This document shows positions 10,433-23,749 of a stretch of DNA of 64,000 nucleotides, piece after piece (the stretch's first letter is position 1; each line of letters opens with the position of its first letter). The DNA is from Enterobacter sichuanensis (GTDB lineage: Bacteria; Pseudomonadota; Gammaproteobacteria; Enterobacterales; Enterobacteriaceae). The notes beneath the pieces were generated by a model. That model was given only the letters and a program-made list of their open reading frames with translations, did not search any database and was not told the origin of the DNA. The translations under genes and the position numbers were made by a program. The stretch lies in contig NZ_POVL01000002.1 of the NCBI RefSeq assembly GCF_002939185.1, forward strand, positions 124,001 through 188,000, given 5' to 3'.

Positions 10433-11662
10433 TTAACTGACCGCATTCTCCCCTGCCCAGATGGTCGCTTTTCTCATCGCCTCAACCACCGCCTCATCCG
10501 ACAAACCCAGCGCCTCACGGACCGTGGCCGCCTCCTCCCATTGTTGCTGTTCGTAGTAACGGCAAAGCGTGACCATATCGGCTAGCTGTCCCTCCTGATG
10601 GCACAACGCATTGCTCACATTTTGCGGCACCGCAATTTGCTTCATCAACTCTGCCATTGGCAGCTCAAGGAGGGTATCGAGCAGTGAAAACAGGCCGCAC
10701 ATAAACGCATTTTCAGCCAGCGTCGGCTCGTTCATCGTCTGTGCGATCAGTTCGCAGAACTTCCCGCGCATCATACTCAAGGGGTATAGCTCGCTGACGG
10801 TATCATTCCCTGCACTCGCCAGGACCACGACGGCAACAAACCGTCTTAGCTGGTTTTCACCGAGGTATCTCAGCACCTCACTCAGCGTCAACTTACTGAA
10901 ATTACAGGCACCGATATGTTTAAATGCGGTGTGTTTCATGTAGCGCATGATTTTCCAGGAGAGCGTGAGGTCGGTTTTAATCAACGACTCGATAATGCGA
11001 AAATCAGGTTTATTGCGACCCACTTCCATTTGCAGACGGAAAATCGCCAGCTGATTTTGCGACAACCGTTTATATTTAATGACCTCCGGACGGCAGAAAA
11101 AATAACCCTGAAAAAGAGAAAAGCCCTCTTCCCTGTATTGTTTGAATTCCTCTTTAGTCTCAATTTTTTCAGCGAGATATTTAATATGTCCGGTCAGATG
11201 TTTACGCTCTTTCAGATACGTTTTAATTTGCGCTAAGGTGTAATTTCTGACATCGAATTTCAGGATGGAAATATAAGGTAAAAAAGCATCCCATTCAGCT
11301 GCAAGGGTGAAATCATCAAGCGCAAACTGATAACCTTGCGCGTTCATCTCCTTAACGGCTTGCAAGAGTTCCTCCCCCGGCACAGCATCCTCCAGGATCT
11401 CAATAACTACATGCTCTTTATCGAGCGCTTCACCACTGCGGTCAATGACCATGCGTGAAGGGAAATTGATAAACGACGTATGTGTCCCGGCGATGCGCTG
11501 AGATGGCACACATAAGAACTGGTCGGAAATCATTCTGGAGGTGGCATACTCCGCCGACACATCCGGAAAACGGTTTGTCATCCCGTCTCTGAAGAGCAGC
11601 TCATAGGCCACCGTTTTCATCTCAGGGTTAAAAATGGGTTGTCGCGCAATAAATCCGTACAT
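10433..11662 (-). CDS. EAL-HDOD domain signalling protein
   Basis: A 409-residue cytosolic protein of the YuxH/CdgJ type: an N-terminal EAL-like domain (about 1-200) and a C-terminal HDOD domain (about 200-400). The EAL motif reads ELL (in AYELLFR). Positions equivalent to the metal and catalytic residues look largely kept (INFPSRM, VIEILED, ALDDFTL, LKFD, LAEKIE, FQGYFFCRP), but the DDFG loop is DDFT, so phosphodiesterase activity cannot be decided from sequence. The start has a strong GAGGAGG seven bases upstream. Relatives affect motility and biofilm. It lies next to a chemoreceptor gene, and neither is at this locus in E. coli K-12, which has other genes between potD and cobB. Confidence 0.85.
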   Translation of the reverse strand: MYGFIARQPIFNPEMKTVAYELLFRDGMTNRFPDVSAEYATSRMISDQFLCVPSQRIAGTHTSFINFPSRMVIDRSGEALDKEHVVIEILEDAVPGEELLQAVKEMNAQGYQFALDDFTLAAEWDAFLPYISILKFDVRNYTLAQIKTYLKERKHLTGHIKYLAEKIETKEEFKQYREEGFSLFQGYFFCRPEVIKYKRLSQNQLAIFRLQMEVGRNKPDFRIIESLIKTDLTLSWKIMRYMKHTAFKHIGACNFSKLTLSEVLRYLGENQLRRFVAVVVLASAGNDTVSELYPLSMMRGKFCELIAQTMNEPTLAENAFMCGLFSLLDTLLELPMAELMKQIAVPQNVSNALCHQEGQLADMVTLCRYYEQQQWEEAATVREALGLSDEAVVEAMRKATIWAGENAVS

Positions 11663-11826
11663 ATCCCATCCTCCTCTACAACTTAATATTTATTAGCATC
11701 CTCTTTCTACACGACTATAACGAGCATTATCGAGTGCTATTTTGATTTAATGCACAAAATAAAAGCATCCACACTAATTAACCGGGTTTAATATCCGGCA
11801 ATTTAAATTAAATATACCCGGCGCTC

Positions 11827-11854
11827 TACAGAAAAAGGAGAAAATATCCGATAA
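11827..11854 (+). promoter_or_regulatory. Candidate sigma-28 (FliA) promoter of the chemoreceptor gene
   Basis: TCCGATAA at 11847-11854 matches seven of eight positions of the FliA -10 (GCCGATAA). A weak -35 (TACAGAAA, 11827-11834) lies 12 bases upstream rather than the usual 11. FliA control would be normal for an MCP gene. Otherwise the 237-base gap 11663-11899 is AT-rich with no gene seen. Confidence 0.4.
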
Positions 11855-11899
11855 GTCATATGTGCCTGCCCGACATGCACAACATTACGGGAGATGAGA

Positions 11900-13831
11900 A
11901 TGAAAAACGCCATGGTCCGAAAACAAAAAATAAGCGTCAAGACGTTGATGCTATTGTCCATTTTCCTTACCGTGACGGTGGGCTTTACGGCAACGATCGG
12001 GTTTATGATGTGGCAGTGGATGGCACAGCAGGAAATTCTGGCCAAAAAACATATCCGTCAAATCGCCGAGGTACAGTCTTTGCAGGTTGGTAAACAGCTG
12101 GACGCCGCCCTGGCTGCCGCCCGGGACATGGGCAACAGCGCCCTGGCACTGCACGATGCGGGGATAGCCGATCGCCAGAGTCTCAACCAGTTGCTTATCC
12201 ATTACCTCTCAGCTCATCCCCAGTTTCTCTCTATGTCGATGGCCTTTGAGCCCAACGCGTTCGACGATAAAGACACGACATTTGCCGGTCAAAGCGGTGA
12301 AGATCCTGCCGGGCGCTACGCCCGCTATGTCGACCGCGACGCCACCGGCAAACCGGCATTGCACCTGCTGACGGATTTCGAAACGCCCGGCAGTGGGGAT
12401 TACTATCTGCTGCCGAAGCAACGGCATAAAGACGTGATCATCGAGCCCTATATTTACCCCTACAACGGCGTAGACGTGATGCTCACCTCAATTGCCGCGC
12501 CCATCATGCGTGACGGTCAGTTCCTGGGTTCGGTCACCTCTGACTTCTCCCTTGCCACCCTGCAAGCCATGATTGGGTCGATTAAACCGTGGAATGGCAC
12601 CGGCTACGCCCTGCTCCTTTCAGCAGGTAACAACGTGGTGTCCAGCCCGGACAAACGTGCTGCAGGCAAGCCTTACGCGGGCAAAATTGCCGGTCATGAG
12701 GTTATCCGGATAAACGATCCGCTGCTGAAGGAGGAGGTGTTTATCACCTGGCAGTCGATCGCCGTTGGTAACAGCCAGACGCCATGGAAACTCGCCATTG
12801 TCACGCCGGTCAGCGAAGTGATGGCCGAAGCGCGCGCATTTTTACTGAAAGCCATCGTCCTGATGGTGTTAAGCATCGTTGCGGTTAGCCTGGTGATGGC
12901 CCAAATCTTTACCCGTAAAGTTGACCGCCCGGTGGGGGGTGAACCTTCGGAGGCGGCCGGGATCGCCCTGGCCGTCGCCCGCGGGGATCTGAATAACACT
13001 ATCCCGGTGCGTTCCGGGGATACCGAAAGTATTTTTTACGCCCTGCATACCATGCAGATGCAGCTCAAGCGCATCGTCAACAATATCAGCGAAGCCAGCC
13101 ATTCCGTACACGGTGGCACCAGCGAAATTTCGGCGGGCAATCTTGACCTCGCCTCGCGTACCGAAGAGCAGGCAGCCGCAATTGTTGAAACGGCTGCCAG
13201 TATGGAAGAGATTTCGGTCACGGTGAAGAATAATGCGGACAATGCGCACAAGGCGACCACGCTGACCGATCGCGCCGCGACGCTCGCCGGACATGGCGAA
13301 ACGCTGGTGAACGATGTGGTCGTAGTGATCGGGGAGATTGATGAGAGTGCACGTAAGATCGGTGAGATTAACCGCATCGTGGATGGTATCGCCTTCCAGA
13401 CAAATATCCTGGCGCTGAATGCGGCCGTTGAAGCAGCACGGGCCGGCGAACAGGGACGCGGTTTTGCGGTGGTGGCAGGTGAAGTCCGCAATCTGGCTCA
13501 GCGAAGCGCTAACGCGGCAAAAGAGATCTCTCAGCTGATTGCCGAGTCCTCTGGTCGCGTCAGCAAAGGCGTCGCGCTGGTCAATGAAACCGGTGTGATG
13601 ATGAAACAGGTGATTGAGGCGGTATCGCACGTGCATCTGGTCATCAACGATATTGTTCAGGCGCTGGACGAACAGAATCGGGGGATTAGCCAGGTCAGCA
13701 CCGCCGTTAACCAGATGGACAGCACAACCCAGCAGAACGCCTCTCTGGTTCAGCAGATCTCTGCGGCGGCGCTGTCGCTGGATGAGCAGGCTAAATCGCT
13801 GGAGAAGACGCTGGCATTCTTTCATTCATAA
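11900..13831 (+). CDS. Methyl-accepting chemotaxis protein with periplasmic dCache-type sensor
   Basis: Inner-membrane chemoreceptor, 643 residues. TM1 lies at about 15-37, the periplasmic double-Cache-like domain at about 40-305 (with [20 protein letters not shown]), TM2 at about 308-330, then a HAMP region with a PVGGEPSEA insertion and the signalling hairpin with the conserved tip [20 protein letters not shown]. The C-terminus ends [12 protein letters not shown] with no NWETF-type pentapeptide, so it should depend on other receptors or general CheR/CheB contact for adaptation. ATGs occur at 11894 and 11900; GGGAG is 6 bases before 11900, so that start is preferred. The ligand is not predictable by eye. 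Confidence 0.92.
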   Translation: MKNAMVRKQKISVKTLMLLSIFLTVTVGFTATIGFMMWQWMAQQEILAKKHIRQIAEVQSLQVGKQLDAALAAARDMGNSALALHDAGIADRQSLNQLLIHYLSAHPQFLSMSMAFEPNAFDDKDTTFAGQSGEDPAGRYARYVDRDATGKPALHLLTDFETPGSGDYYLLPKQRHKDVIIEPYIYPYNGVDVMLTSIAAPIMRDGQFLGSVTSDFSLATLQAMIGSIKPWNGTGYALLLSAGNNVVSSPDKRAAGKPYAGKIAGHEVIRINDPLLKEEVFITWQSIAVGNSQTPWKLAIVTPVSEVMAEARAFLLKAIVLMVLSIVAVSLVMAQIFTRKVDRPVGGEPSEAAGIALAVARGDLNNTIPVRSGDTESIFYALHTMQMQLKRIVNNISEASHSVHGGTSEISAGNLDLASRTEEQAAAIVETAASMEEISVTVKNNADNAHKATTLTDRAATLAGHGETLVNDVVVVIGEIDESARKIGEINRIVDGIAFQTNILALNAAVEAARAGEQGRGFAVVAGEVRNLAQRSANAAKEISQLIAESSGRVSKGVALVNETGVMMKQVIEAVSHVHLVINDIVQALDEQNRGISQVSTAVNQMDSTTQQNASLVQQISAAALSLDEQAKSLEKTLAFFHS

Positions 13832-13838
13832 TAAATAA

Positions 13839-13863
13839 GGCACCCGCAGGGCGGGTGCCTTTT
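13839..13863 (+). terminator. Terminator of the chemoreceptor gene
   Basis: GGCACCCGC, AGG loop, GCGGGTGCC, then TTTT, starting 7 bases past the stop codon. Confidence 0.9.
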
Positions 13864-13876
13864 CGCACGATTGCCG

Positions 13877-14698
13877 TTACAGCCCTTTCAACAGCTTGTC
13901 GACAAACGCCGGGACGACGGCACTGGCCAGGCCGTAGTGCTTCTCTTCAAACTCGCTGCCCACCTGGCTTGGCTCAAGGTTGAGTTCTACCGTATGCGCA
14001 CCGTGCAGTCGCGCTTCGTGAACGAATCCCGCCGCCGGATAAACATGACCGGATGTGCCGATGGCGATAAATACGTCGGCCATCGCCAGCGCGCTGTAGA
14101 TCTCATCCATGCCCAGCGGCATCTCGCCAAACCAGACGACGTGCGGACGCAGGCGTGACGGGAACTGGCAGCAGTGGCATTTATCCTCTGGCAGCACGTC
14201 CTCTTTCCAGTCCAGCACCTGACCACTCCATGCGCAGCGAACTTTGAGCAGCTCACCGTGCATATGGATGATGTTCCTGTTACCGGCCCGCTCATGCAGG
14301 TTATCGATATTCTGCGTCACCAGCAGAAAACGATCGCCCAGCGCCTCCTCCAGCTTTGCCAGCGCCAGATGCGCCGCATTCGGGGCAATCTCTGGCTGGA
14401 GAAGCTGGCGACGGCGGGCGTTGTAAAACGCCTGCACAAGATCCGGATCGCGGGCAAAACCTTCCGGCGTGGCCACATCCTCCACGCGGTGCTCTTCCCA
14501 CAACCCATCCGCCGCTCGGAAGGTTCGAATTCCTGACTCCGCGGAGATCCCCGCTCCGGTCAGCACCACCACTCTGGGTTTATCCATCGCTTCTGGCATT
14601 ATTCTGTCTCTGAAAAAGATCCGCTGGCGCAAGCGCTCACGTAAGCGGCGTTTGTTTTTGCGAAAACGGCTGAGTCGACCCTGGCGACGCGACAGCAT
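13877..14698 (-). CDS. cobB: NAD-dependent protein deacylase CobB (sirtuin)
   Basis: Class III sirtuin of 273 residues that removes acetyl, succinyl and related groups from lysines using NAD+, for example on acetyl-CoA synthetase. The NAD-binding [14 protein letters not shown] motif, [12 protein letters not shown], catalytic His147 in HMHGELL, and the zinc cysteines 155, 174, 176 and 177 (CHCC) are seen. The frame runs upstream to 14920, but [12 protein letters not shown] at 14698 matches the family. An internal Met38 (MDKPRV) could give the short isoform described for CobB in Salmonella. It follows nagK by 14 bases. The C-terminus ends at LLKGL, a few residues shorter than in E. coli. Confidence 0.96.
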   Translation of the reverse strand: MLSRRQGRLSRFRKNKRRLRERLRQRIFFRDRIMPEAMDKPRVVVLTGAGISAESGIRTFRAADGLWEEHRVEDVATPEGFARDPDLVQAFYNARRRQLLQPEIAPNAAHLALAKLEEALGDRFLLVTQNIDNLHERAGNRNIIHMHGELLKVRCAWSGQVLDWKEDVLPEDKCHCCQFPSRLRPHVVWFGEMPLGMDEIYSALAMADVFIAIGTSGHVYPAAGFVHEARLHGAHTVELNLEPSQVGSEFEEKHYGLASAVVPAFVDKLLKGL

Positions 14699-14712
14699 AG
14701 AAACCTCGTAAA

Positions 14713-15624
14713 CTAATCGGTGAGATGAAGGAATGCGGCTCCGCGCATGCCTCCTGCGTCCCCATGTCGCGCACGTTCGATACGCGGCACGCGGGCAACC
14801 GGCAATAAATGTCGGGGCAAACGCCCGGACAACCGTTCCGTAATCGCGGTAAAGTTTGAAAGCCCTCCCCCAATCACCAGCAGATCCGGGTCGACGATGG
14901 TGAGAATATTTCCCAGACATACCGCCAGCAGATCCAGATAGCGCTCGACGTGCTCACGCGCCTGCGCATCCCCTTGCTCCCACAAGGTAATGATTTGAGG
15001 GGCCTCAAGTTTCTGATGATAGAAGTGTTCGTAAAGCCATGCAAACCCGCGACCTGACAGGTAGTTTTCAATACAGCCGTGCTGGCCGCAGCCGCAGCGG
15101 GTTAGCGGAAAATCACGGCCCACCACCTCCAGCGCATCCACCGGCAGGCGGATATGACCAAACTCGCCGGTGATGTAACTGCGGCCAGTGATGGGCTTCC
15201 CATTGATGACAATCCCCCCGCCAACGCCGGTACCGAGGATCAGCCCCATCACCAGCGGATAGCGACGGAATTCATCATCCCAGGCTTCAGAGAGCGCAAA
15301 GCAGTTGGCATCGTTGTCTAAACGCACGTCGCGTTCAAGAAGAGTGGAGAGATCGGCGCGCAGCGGTTTGCCGCTGGCAGCAGGCACATTGGCGGCATAC
15401 AGCGTGCCGTCGTCGGTTTCGGGCATCCCCGGAATACCAATGCCAACGCTGCCTTTCACGCCAAAGCGTTTATCGGCCTGGGCCACCAGCGCGGCAATGG
15501 CGGTTAAAAATTCGTCGTAGCTGTCGCGCGGCGTGGGAACGCGGGTTTCCCACTGCAGTTTGAGGTCTTTATCAAATACGCCGAGCGCAATCTTGGTGCC
15601 GCCAATATCAAATCCGTAATACAT
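14713..15624 (-). CDS. nagK: N-acetyl-D-glucosamine kinase NagK
   Basis: ROK-family cytosolic kinase, 303 residues, phosphorylating GlcNAc recovered from peptidoglycan turnover. The N-terminal phosphate-binding [13 protein letters not shown], catalytic aspartate in [12 protein letters not shown], and zinc-binding [12 protein letters not shown] are present. The frame can be extended to 15642, but [11 protein letters not shown] at 15624 gives the E. coli length. It is upstream of cobB in one transcription unit; nagZ, which supplies recycling intermediates, lies elsewhere in this window. Confidence 0.97.
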   Translation of the reverse strand: MYYGFDIGGTKIALGVFDKDLKLQWETRVPTPRDSYDEFLTAIAALVAQADKRFGVKGSVGIGIPGMPETDDGTLYAANVPAASGKPLRADLSTLLERDVRLDNDANCFALSEAWDDEFRRYPLVMGLILGTGVGGGIVINGKPITGRSYITGEFGHIRLPVDALEVVGRDFPLTRCGCGQHGCIENYLSGRGFAWLYEHFYHQKLEAPQIITLWEQGDAQAREHVERYLDLLAVCLGNILTIVDPDLLVIGGGLSNFTAITERLSGRLPRHLLPVARVPRIERARHGDAGGMRGAAFLHLTD

Positions 15625-15677
15625 AACGCATTCCTCTTTCAACCTGGCGGCCCGAAAGCCGCTAGATCATGACGAAA

Positions 15678-18866
<3,189 letters not shown>

Positions 18867-18880
18867 TTAAGCGTAAATGA

Positions 18881-19003
18881 CTGAAACCGTAAGCTTTGGT
18901 AATCATTTTTCCGAAAAATTCAGATAAATCAGGGTACTAATGGCTGAAACCGCACCTCGCAACCTCCACCTTTTCCGAAAAACCTCCTGATACAGACTGT
19001 TAC
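18881..19003. repeat. Degenerate ~64-base tandem repeat in the lolC-ycfT intergenic region
   Basis: CTGAAACCG (18881 and 18944) and the near-palindrome TTTTCCGAAAAA (18907 and 18971) occur twice in the same order with periods of 63 and 64 bases; the sequence after each copy is also partly alike. It occupies most of the 256-base gap between the divergent lolC and ycfT genes, otherwise empty of genes. Confidence 0.6.
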
Positions 19004-19071
19004 CCATTACATCCCGGTTTCGTTTTTGAACAATTGCTCGTTCGTTTATGGCAATAAGGTAGTTGCGAACA

Positions 19072-20145
19072 ATGAAGCAAAAAGCATTATGGATTAACCA
19101 GATAAAAGGGCTGTGTATCTGCCTGGTGGTTATCTATCATTCGGTCATCACGTTTTATCCGCACCTGAACGGGCTGCAACACCCGCTCTCCGGGCTTCTC
19201 GCCAAATGCTGGATCTACTTTAACCTTTATCTTGCACCGTTCCGTATGCCGGTCTTCTTCTTTATTTCCGGCTATCTGATTCGTCGTTATATTGACGAGG
19301 TGGACTGGCGGACCAGTCTCGACAAACGCATCTGGAGTATCGTCTGGGTGCTGGCCCTGTGGGGCATCCTGCAGTGGCAGGCGCTGAGCCACCTGAATGC
19401 CTGGCTGGCGCCGGAGCGTGAGCTTGCCACCTCATCGAACGCAGCCTACGCCGACTCGCTCTCCGGATTTGTGCTGGGGATGCTCACCGCCAGTACCAGC
19501 CTGTGGTATCTGTACGCCCTGGTGGTCTATTTCACGCTGTGTAAACTGCTCAGCCGCTGGAAGCTGCCGGTGCTTGGGCTGCTGGCGCTGGCGAGCATCG
19601 CGATTAACTTCCTGCCGCTGCCGTGGTGGGGGATGAACAGCGTGGTACGCAATATGGTCTACTACAGCCTCGGGGCGTGGTATGGCGCTGAGCTGATGGC
19701 ATGGATGAAAAATCTAAGCCTGCGCCGCACCTGGCTGGCAACTGGCGCTTTCGCAGCTGTCTCCGTGGTACTGTGGTTTGCTAATGTTCCGCTGCTGCTC
19801 TCCTTGTTGTCGATTGTGCTGATCATGAAGCTGTTTTACAGCCTGGAGCAGCGCTATGCCGTTCAACCGAATAACCTGCTGAATGTGATTGGCTCTAACA
19901 CCATTGCGATTTATACCACCCATCGCATCCTCATTGAGGCCTTCAGCCTGGTCCTGATTGGCGAAATGAATGCCGCATACTGGCCGGTCTGGGCAGAGCT
20001 TTCCCTGATCCTGGTCTACCCGTTTGCCAGCCTGCTTATCTGTACCCTGGCCGGGCTTGGGGTGCGTAAACTCTCTACCGCCCTGTTTGGGGACATTTTC
20101 TTCTCCCCACCCTCAACGCTCACGCTGTCACCAACCACCCGTTAA
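19072..20145 (+). CDS. ycfT: Inner membrane acyltransferase-3 family protein YcfT
   Basis: A polytopic protein of 357 residues with about ten hydrophobic segments, matching E. coli YcfT, which is of the acyltransferase-3 (OafA/NodX-like) family and has no established substrate. The family's early histidine appears in CLVVIYHSVITF and an arginine/phenylalanine motif in APFRMPVFFFISGYLIRR. The start at 19072 (MKQKALWINQIKG) follows the E. coli protein; a TTG at 19063 is an alternative closer to the TAAGGT Shine-Dalgarno. Family assignment is firm, function is unknown. Confidence 0.88.
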   Translation: MKQKALWINQIKGLCICLVVIYHSVITFYPHLNGLQHPLSGLLAKCWIYFNLYLAPFRMPVFFFISGYLIRRYIDEVDWRTSLDKRIWSIVWVLALWGILQWQALSHLNAWLAPERELATSSNAAYADSLSGFVLGMLTASTSLWYLYALVVYFTLCKLLSRWKLPVLGLLALASIAINFLPLPWWGMNSVVRNMVYYSLGAWYGAELMAWMKNLSLRRTWLATGAFAAVSVVLWFANVPLLLSLLSIVLIMKLFYSLEQRYAVQPNNLLNVIGSNTIAIYTTHRILIEAFSLVLIGEMNAAYWPVWAELSLILVYPFASLLICTLAGLGVRKLSTALFGDIFFSPPSTLTLSPTTR

Positions 20146-20153
20146 TCCCCTTC

Positions 20154-20174
20154 ACGCCCCCGTTTCGGGGGCGT
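20154..20174 (+). terminator. Hairpin after ycfT
   Basis: ACGCCCCCG, TTT loop, CGGGGGCGT, 8 bases past the stop. No T run follows, so termination efficiency is uncertain. Confidence 0.5.
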
Positions 20175-20294
20175 ACAGCCCCACCCTGCGCTTACGATTT
20201 GCTTATGTAAAACGATCGAGGATAATAAAGACATTGCGTATCAGTGATATGCCCCAATACTGTTGGTATATCCATAAGAGACTCTGACAAAGCC

Positions 20295-23200
20295 ATGCCT
20301 GAACACTATCGTTATTCCTTACCTGTCAAAGCGGGCGACCAGCGCCAGCTGGGTGAACTCACGGGCGCGGCGTGCGCCACGCTGGTGGCAGAAATTGCTG
20401 AGCGCCATCCTGGCCCGGTGATCCTGGTTGCCCCGGATATGCAAAACGCCCTGCGCCTGCACGACGAAATTCGCCAGTTCACCGATAACCTGGTGTTCAG
20501 CCTGGCCGACTGGGAAACGCTGCCGTATGACAGCTTCTCTCCGCATCAGGAGATCATCTCCTCGCGCCTGTCGACGCTCTATCAGCTGCCGACCATGCAG
20601 CGCGGTGTGCTGATTGTGCCGGTGAACACCCTGATGCAGCGCGTCTGCCCGCACAGCTATCTGCATGGTCATGCGCTGGTGATGAAAAAAGGCCAGCGCC
20701 TGTCCCGTGATGCCCTGCGCGCGCAGCTTGACGGCGCCGGTTATCGCCACGTCGATCAGGTGATGGAGCACGGGGAATACGCGACCCGCGGCGCGTTGCT
20801 TGATCTGTATCCGATGGGCAGCGACCAGCCGTATCGTCTCGACTTCTTCGATGATGAAATCGACAGTCTGCGGGTATTCGACGCCGACACCCAGCGCACG
20901 CTGGAGGAGGTCGAGTCCATTAATTTATTGCCCGCGCATGAGTTCCCGACGGACAAAACCGCCATCGAACTGTTCCGTAGCCAGTGGCGCGATAAATTCG
21001 AGGTGAAGCGTGACGCCGAACACATTTACCAGCAGGTCAGCAAAGGCACGTTGCCTGCCGGCATCGAATACTGGCAGCCGCTGTTCTTTAACGAGCCGCT
21101 GCCGTCCCTGTTCAGTTACTTCCCGGCGAACACGCTGATTGTGAACACCGGTGATATCGATGCCAGCGCCAGCCGCTTTGAAAGCGAAACCCGCGCCCGC
21201 TTTGAAAACCGCGGCGTTGACCCGATGCGCCCGCTGCTGCCACCGGAAGCGCTGTGGCTGCGTACCGATGAGCTCAACGCCGAGCTGAAGCGCTGGCCGC
21301 GAGTGCAGCTAAAGACCGACTCGCTTGCCGATAAGGCCGCCAACACCAACCTCGCCATCCAGGCGCTGCCGGATCTGGCCGTTCAGGCCCAGCAGAAATC
21401 TCCGCTGGAAAATCTGCGCAAGTTCCTGGAATCCTTTACCGGCCCGGTGGTGTTCTCCGTTGAGAGTGAGGGCCGCCGTGAAGCACTCGGTGAACTGCTG
21501 GGGCGCATTAAAGTGGCGCCGAAGCGCATCCTGCGTCTGAGCGACGCGACCGGAAATGGTCGTTACCTGATGATCGGCGCCGCCGAGCATGGGTTTATTG
21601 ATACGCTCAACAACCTGGCACTGATTTGCGAAAGCGACCTGCTGGGCGAACGCGTCGCGCGGCGCCGCCAGGACAGCCGTCGTACCATCAATCCGGACAC
21701 GCTGATCCGCAACCTGGCCGAGCTGCATCCGGGCCAGCCGATTGTTCACCTTGAACACGGCGTGGGTCGTTACCAGGGAATGACGACGCTGGAAGCGGGC
21801 GGTATCAAAGGTGAATACCTGATGCTGACCTACGCTAACGACGCCAAACTGTATGTCCCGGTCTCTTCCCTGCATCTGATCAGCCGCTATGCGGGGGGCG
21901 CCGAGGAGAATGCGCCGCTGCATAAGCTGGGCGGTGACGCCTGGGCGCGCGCGCGCCAGAAAGCGGCGGAAAAAGTACGCGATGTGGCAGCCGAGTTGCT
22001 GGACATCTACGCGCAACGCGCGGCCAAAGAGGGCTTCGCCTTTAAGCATGATAAAGAGCAGTATCAGCTGTTCTGCGACAGTTTCCCGTTTGAAACCACG
22101 CCGGATCAGGCTCAGGCCATTAACGCCGTGCTGAGCGATATGTGTCAGCCGCTGGCAATGGATCGGCTGGTGTGCGGCGACGTCGGTTTCGGTAAAACCG
22201 AAGTGGCAATGCGTGCCGCCTTCCTTGCGGTCGAAAATAACAAGCAGGTGGCGGTACTGGTGCCAACCACCCTGCTTGCCCAACAGCACTTTGACAACTT
22301 CCGCGACCGCTTCGCCAACTGGCCGGTACGCATCGAGATGCTGTCGCGTTTTCGCAGTACCAAAGAGCAAACGCAAATTCTGGAACAGGCAAGCGAGGGT
22401 AAGATCGATATTCTGATTGGCACCCACAAGCTGCTGCAAAGCGACGTGAAGTGGAAAGATCTGGGGCTGCTGATTGTCGACGAAGAGCACCGCTTCGGGG
22501 TGCGTCATAAAGAGCGGATCAAGGCGATGCGCGCCGACGTCGATATCCTGACCCTGACCGCGACGCCTATTCCACGTACGCTCAATATGGCGATGAGCGG
22601 CATGCGCGATCTGTCGATTATCGCCACGCCGCCTGCGCGCCGTCTGGCGGTAAAAACCTTTGTCCGTGAGTACGATAATCTGGTGGTGCGTGAGGCCATT
22701 CTGCGTGAAGTGTTGCGCGGGGGGCAGGTCTACTACCTCTACAACGACGTGGAAAATATCCAGAAAGCGGCAGACCGGCTGGCGGAGCTGGTACCGGAAG
22801 CGCGCATTGCCATCGGTCACGGGCAAATGCGCGAGCGCGAGCTGGAGCGGGTGATGAACGACTTCCACCACCAGCGCTTTAACGTGCTGGTGTGTACCAC
22901 CATCATTGAAACCGGGATCGACATTCCGACAGCAAACACGATTATTATCGAGCGCGCGGATCACTTCGGTCTGGCGCAGCTCCACCAGCTGCGCGGCCGC
23001 GTCGGACGTTCGCACCATCAGGCCTACGCCTGGCTGTTGACGCCGCACCCGAAAGCGATGACCACCGACGCGCAAAAGCGCCTGGAAGCCATCGCCTCGC
23101 TGGAAGACCTTGGGGCAGGCTTTGCGCTGGCCACGCACGATCTTGAGATCCGCGGTGCCGGTGAACTGCTGGGGGAAGACCAGAGCGGCTCCATGGAAAC

Positions 23201-23741
23201 CATCGGCTTCTCACTCTATATGGAGCTGCTGGAGAACGCGGTTGATGCCCTGAAGGCCGGACGCGAACCGTCGCTGGAGGATCTCACCAGCCAGCAGACC
23301 GAGGTCGAGTTGCGTATGCCTTCTCTGCTGCCGGACGATTTCATTCCGGATGTGAATACGCGTCTGTCGTTCTATAAGCGCATCGCCAGTGCGAAGACGG
23401 AAAACGAGCTGGAAGAGATTAAGGTGGAACTGATTGACCGCTTTGGCCTGCTGCCCGATGCGGCGAGAAATCTGCTGGATATCGCGCGTCTGCGTCAACA
23501 GGCACAGAAGCTGGGCATTCGGAAGCTTGAAGGCAACGAAAAAGGCGGCGTGATTGAATTCGCCGAGAAGAACCACGTCAACCCGATGTGGCTGATCGGT
23601 CTGCTGCAAAAACAGCCGCAGCATTTCCGCCTGGATGGCCCGACACGTCTGAGATTTACCCAGGAGCTGACGGAGCGCAAAACCCGGATGGACTGGGTAC
23701 GTAATTTTATGCGCCAGCTGGAAGAGAACGCGATCGCCTGA
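20295..23741 (+). CDS. mfd: Transcription-repair coupling factor Mfd
   Basis: DNA translocase of 1148 residues, the same as E. coli, that removes RNA polymerase stalled at lesions and recruits UvrA. Domains in order: UvrB-like homology region (about 1-340), RNA polymerase-interacting domain beginning around HPGQPIVHLEHGVGRY (about 475-545), RecG-like translocase with Walker A GDVGFGKTEVA and DEEH box (VDEEHRFG), helicase motif VI region QLRGRVGRS, and a C-terminal UvrA-mimicking domain. The frame runs upstream to 20244, but MPEHYRYSLPVK at 20295 fits the family. Confidence 0.98.
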   Translation: MPEHYRYSLPVKAGDQRQLGELTGAACATLVAEIAERHPGPVILVAPDMQNALRLHDEIRQFTDNLVFSLADWETLPYDSFSPHQEIISSRLSTLYQLPTMQRGVLIVPVNTLMQRVCPHSYLHGHALVMKKGQRLSRDALRAQLDGAGYRHVDQVMEHGEYATRGALLDLYPMGSDQPYRLDFFDDEIDSLRVFDADTQRTLEEVESINLLPAHEFPTDKTAIELFRSQWRDKFEVKRDAEHIYQQVSKGTLPAGIEYWQPLFFNEPLPSLFSYFPANTLIVNTGDIDASASRFESETRARFENRGVDPMRPLLPPEALWLRTDELNAELKRWPRVQLKTDSLADKAANTNLAIQALPDLAVQAQQKSPLENLRKFLESFTGPVVFSVESEGRREALGELLGRIKVAPKRILRLSDATGNGRYLMIGAAEHGFIDTLNNLALICESDLLGERVARRRQDSRRTINPDTLIRNLAELHPGQPIVHLEHGVGRYQGMTTLEAGGIKGEYLMLTYANDAKLYVPVSSLHLISRYAGGAEENAPLHKLGGDAWARARQKAAEKVRDVAAELLDIYAQRAAKEGFAFKHDKEQYQLFCDSFPFETTPDQAQAINAVLSDMCQPLAMDRLVCGDVGFGKTEVAMRAAFLAVENNKQVAVLVPTTLLAQQHFDNFRDRFANWPVRIEMLSRFRSTKEQTQILEQASEGKIDILIGTHKLLQSDVKWKDLGLLIVDEEHRFGVRHKERIKAMRADVDILTLTATPIPRTLNMAMSGMRDLSIIATPPARRLAVKTFVREYDNLVVREAILREVLRGGQVYYLYNDVENIQKAADRLAELVPEARIAIGHGQMRERELERVMNDFHHQRFNVLVCTTIIETGIDIPTANTIIIERADHFGLAQLHQLRGRVGRSHHQAYAWLLTPHPKAMTTDAQKRLEAIASLEDLGAGFALATHDLEIRGAGELLGEDQSGSMETIGFSLYMELLENAVDALKAGREPSLEDLTSQQTEVELRMPSLLPDDFIPDVNTRLSFYKRIASAKTENELEEIKVELIDRFGLLPDAARNLLDIARLRQQAQKLGIRKLEGNEKGGVIEFAEKNHVNPMWLIGLLQKQPQHFRLDGPTRLRFTQELTERKTRMDWVRNFMRQLEENAIA

Positions 23742-23749
23742 CGCCCTTT

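Noticed and set aside
11715-11740. Possible sigma-28 -10 (CTCGATAA) for the EAL-HDOD gene on the minus strand
   Set aside because: Only six of eight positions match and no -35 is found at 11 bases.
12869-13825. 318-codon minus-strand frame opposite the chemoreceptor gene
   Set aside because: Antisense to the well-defined MCP signalling domain; no recognised family.
14698-14920. N-terminal extension of CobB by 74 residues
   Set aside because: It would run through the 3' end of nagK and has no similarity to sirtuins; the internal Met at 14698 is the family start.
21309-23138. 609-codon open frame on the minus strand inside mfd
   Set aside because: It is antisense to a certain gene, has no recognisable domain, and arises from GC-rich codon use in the opposite strand.
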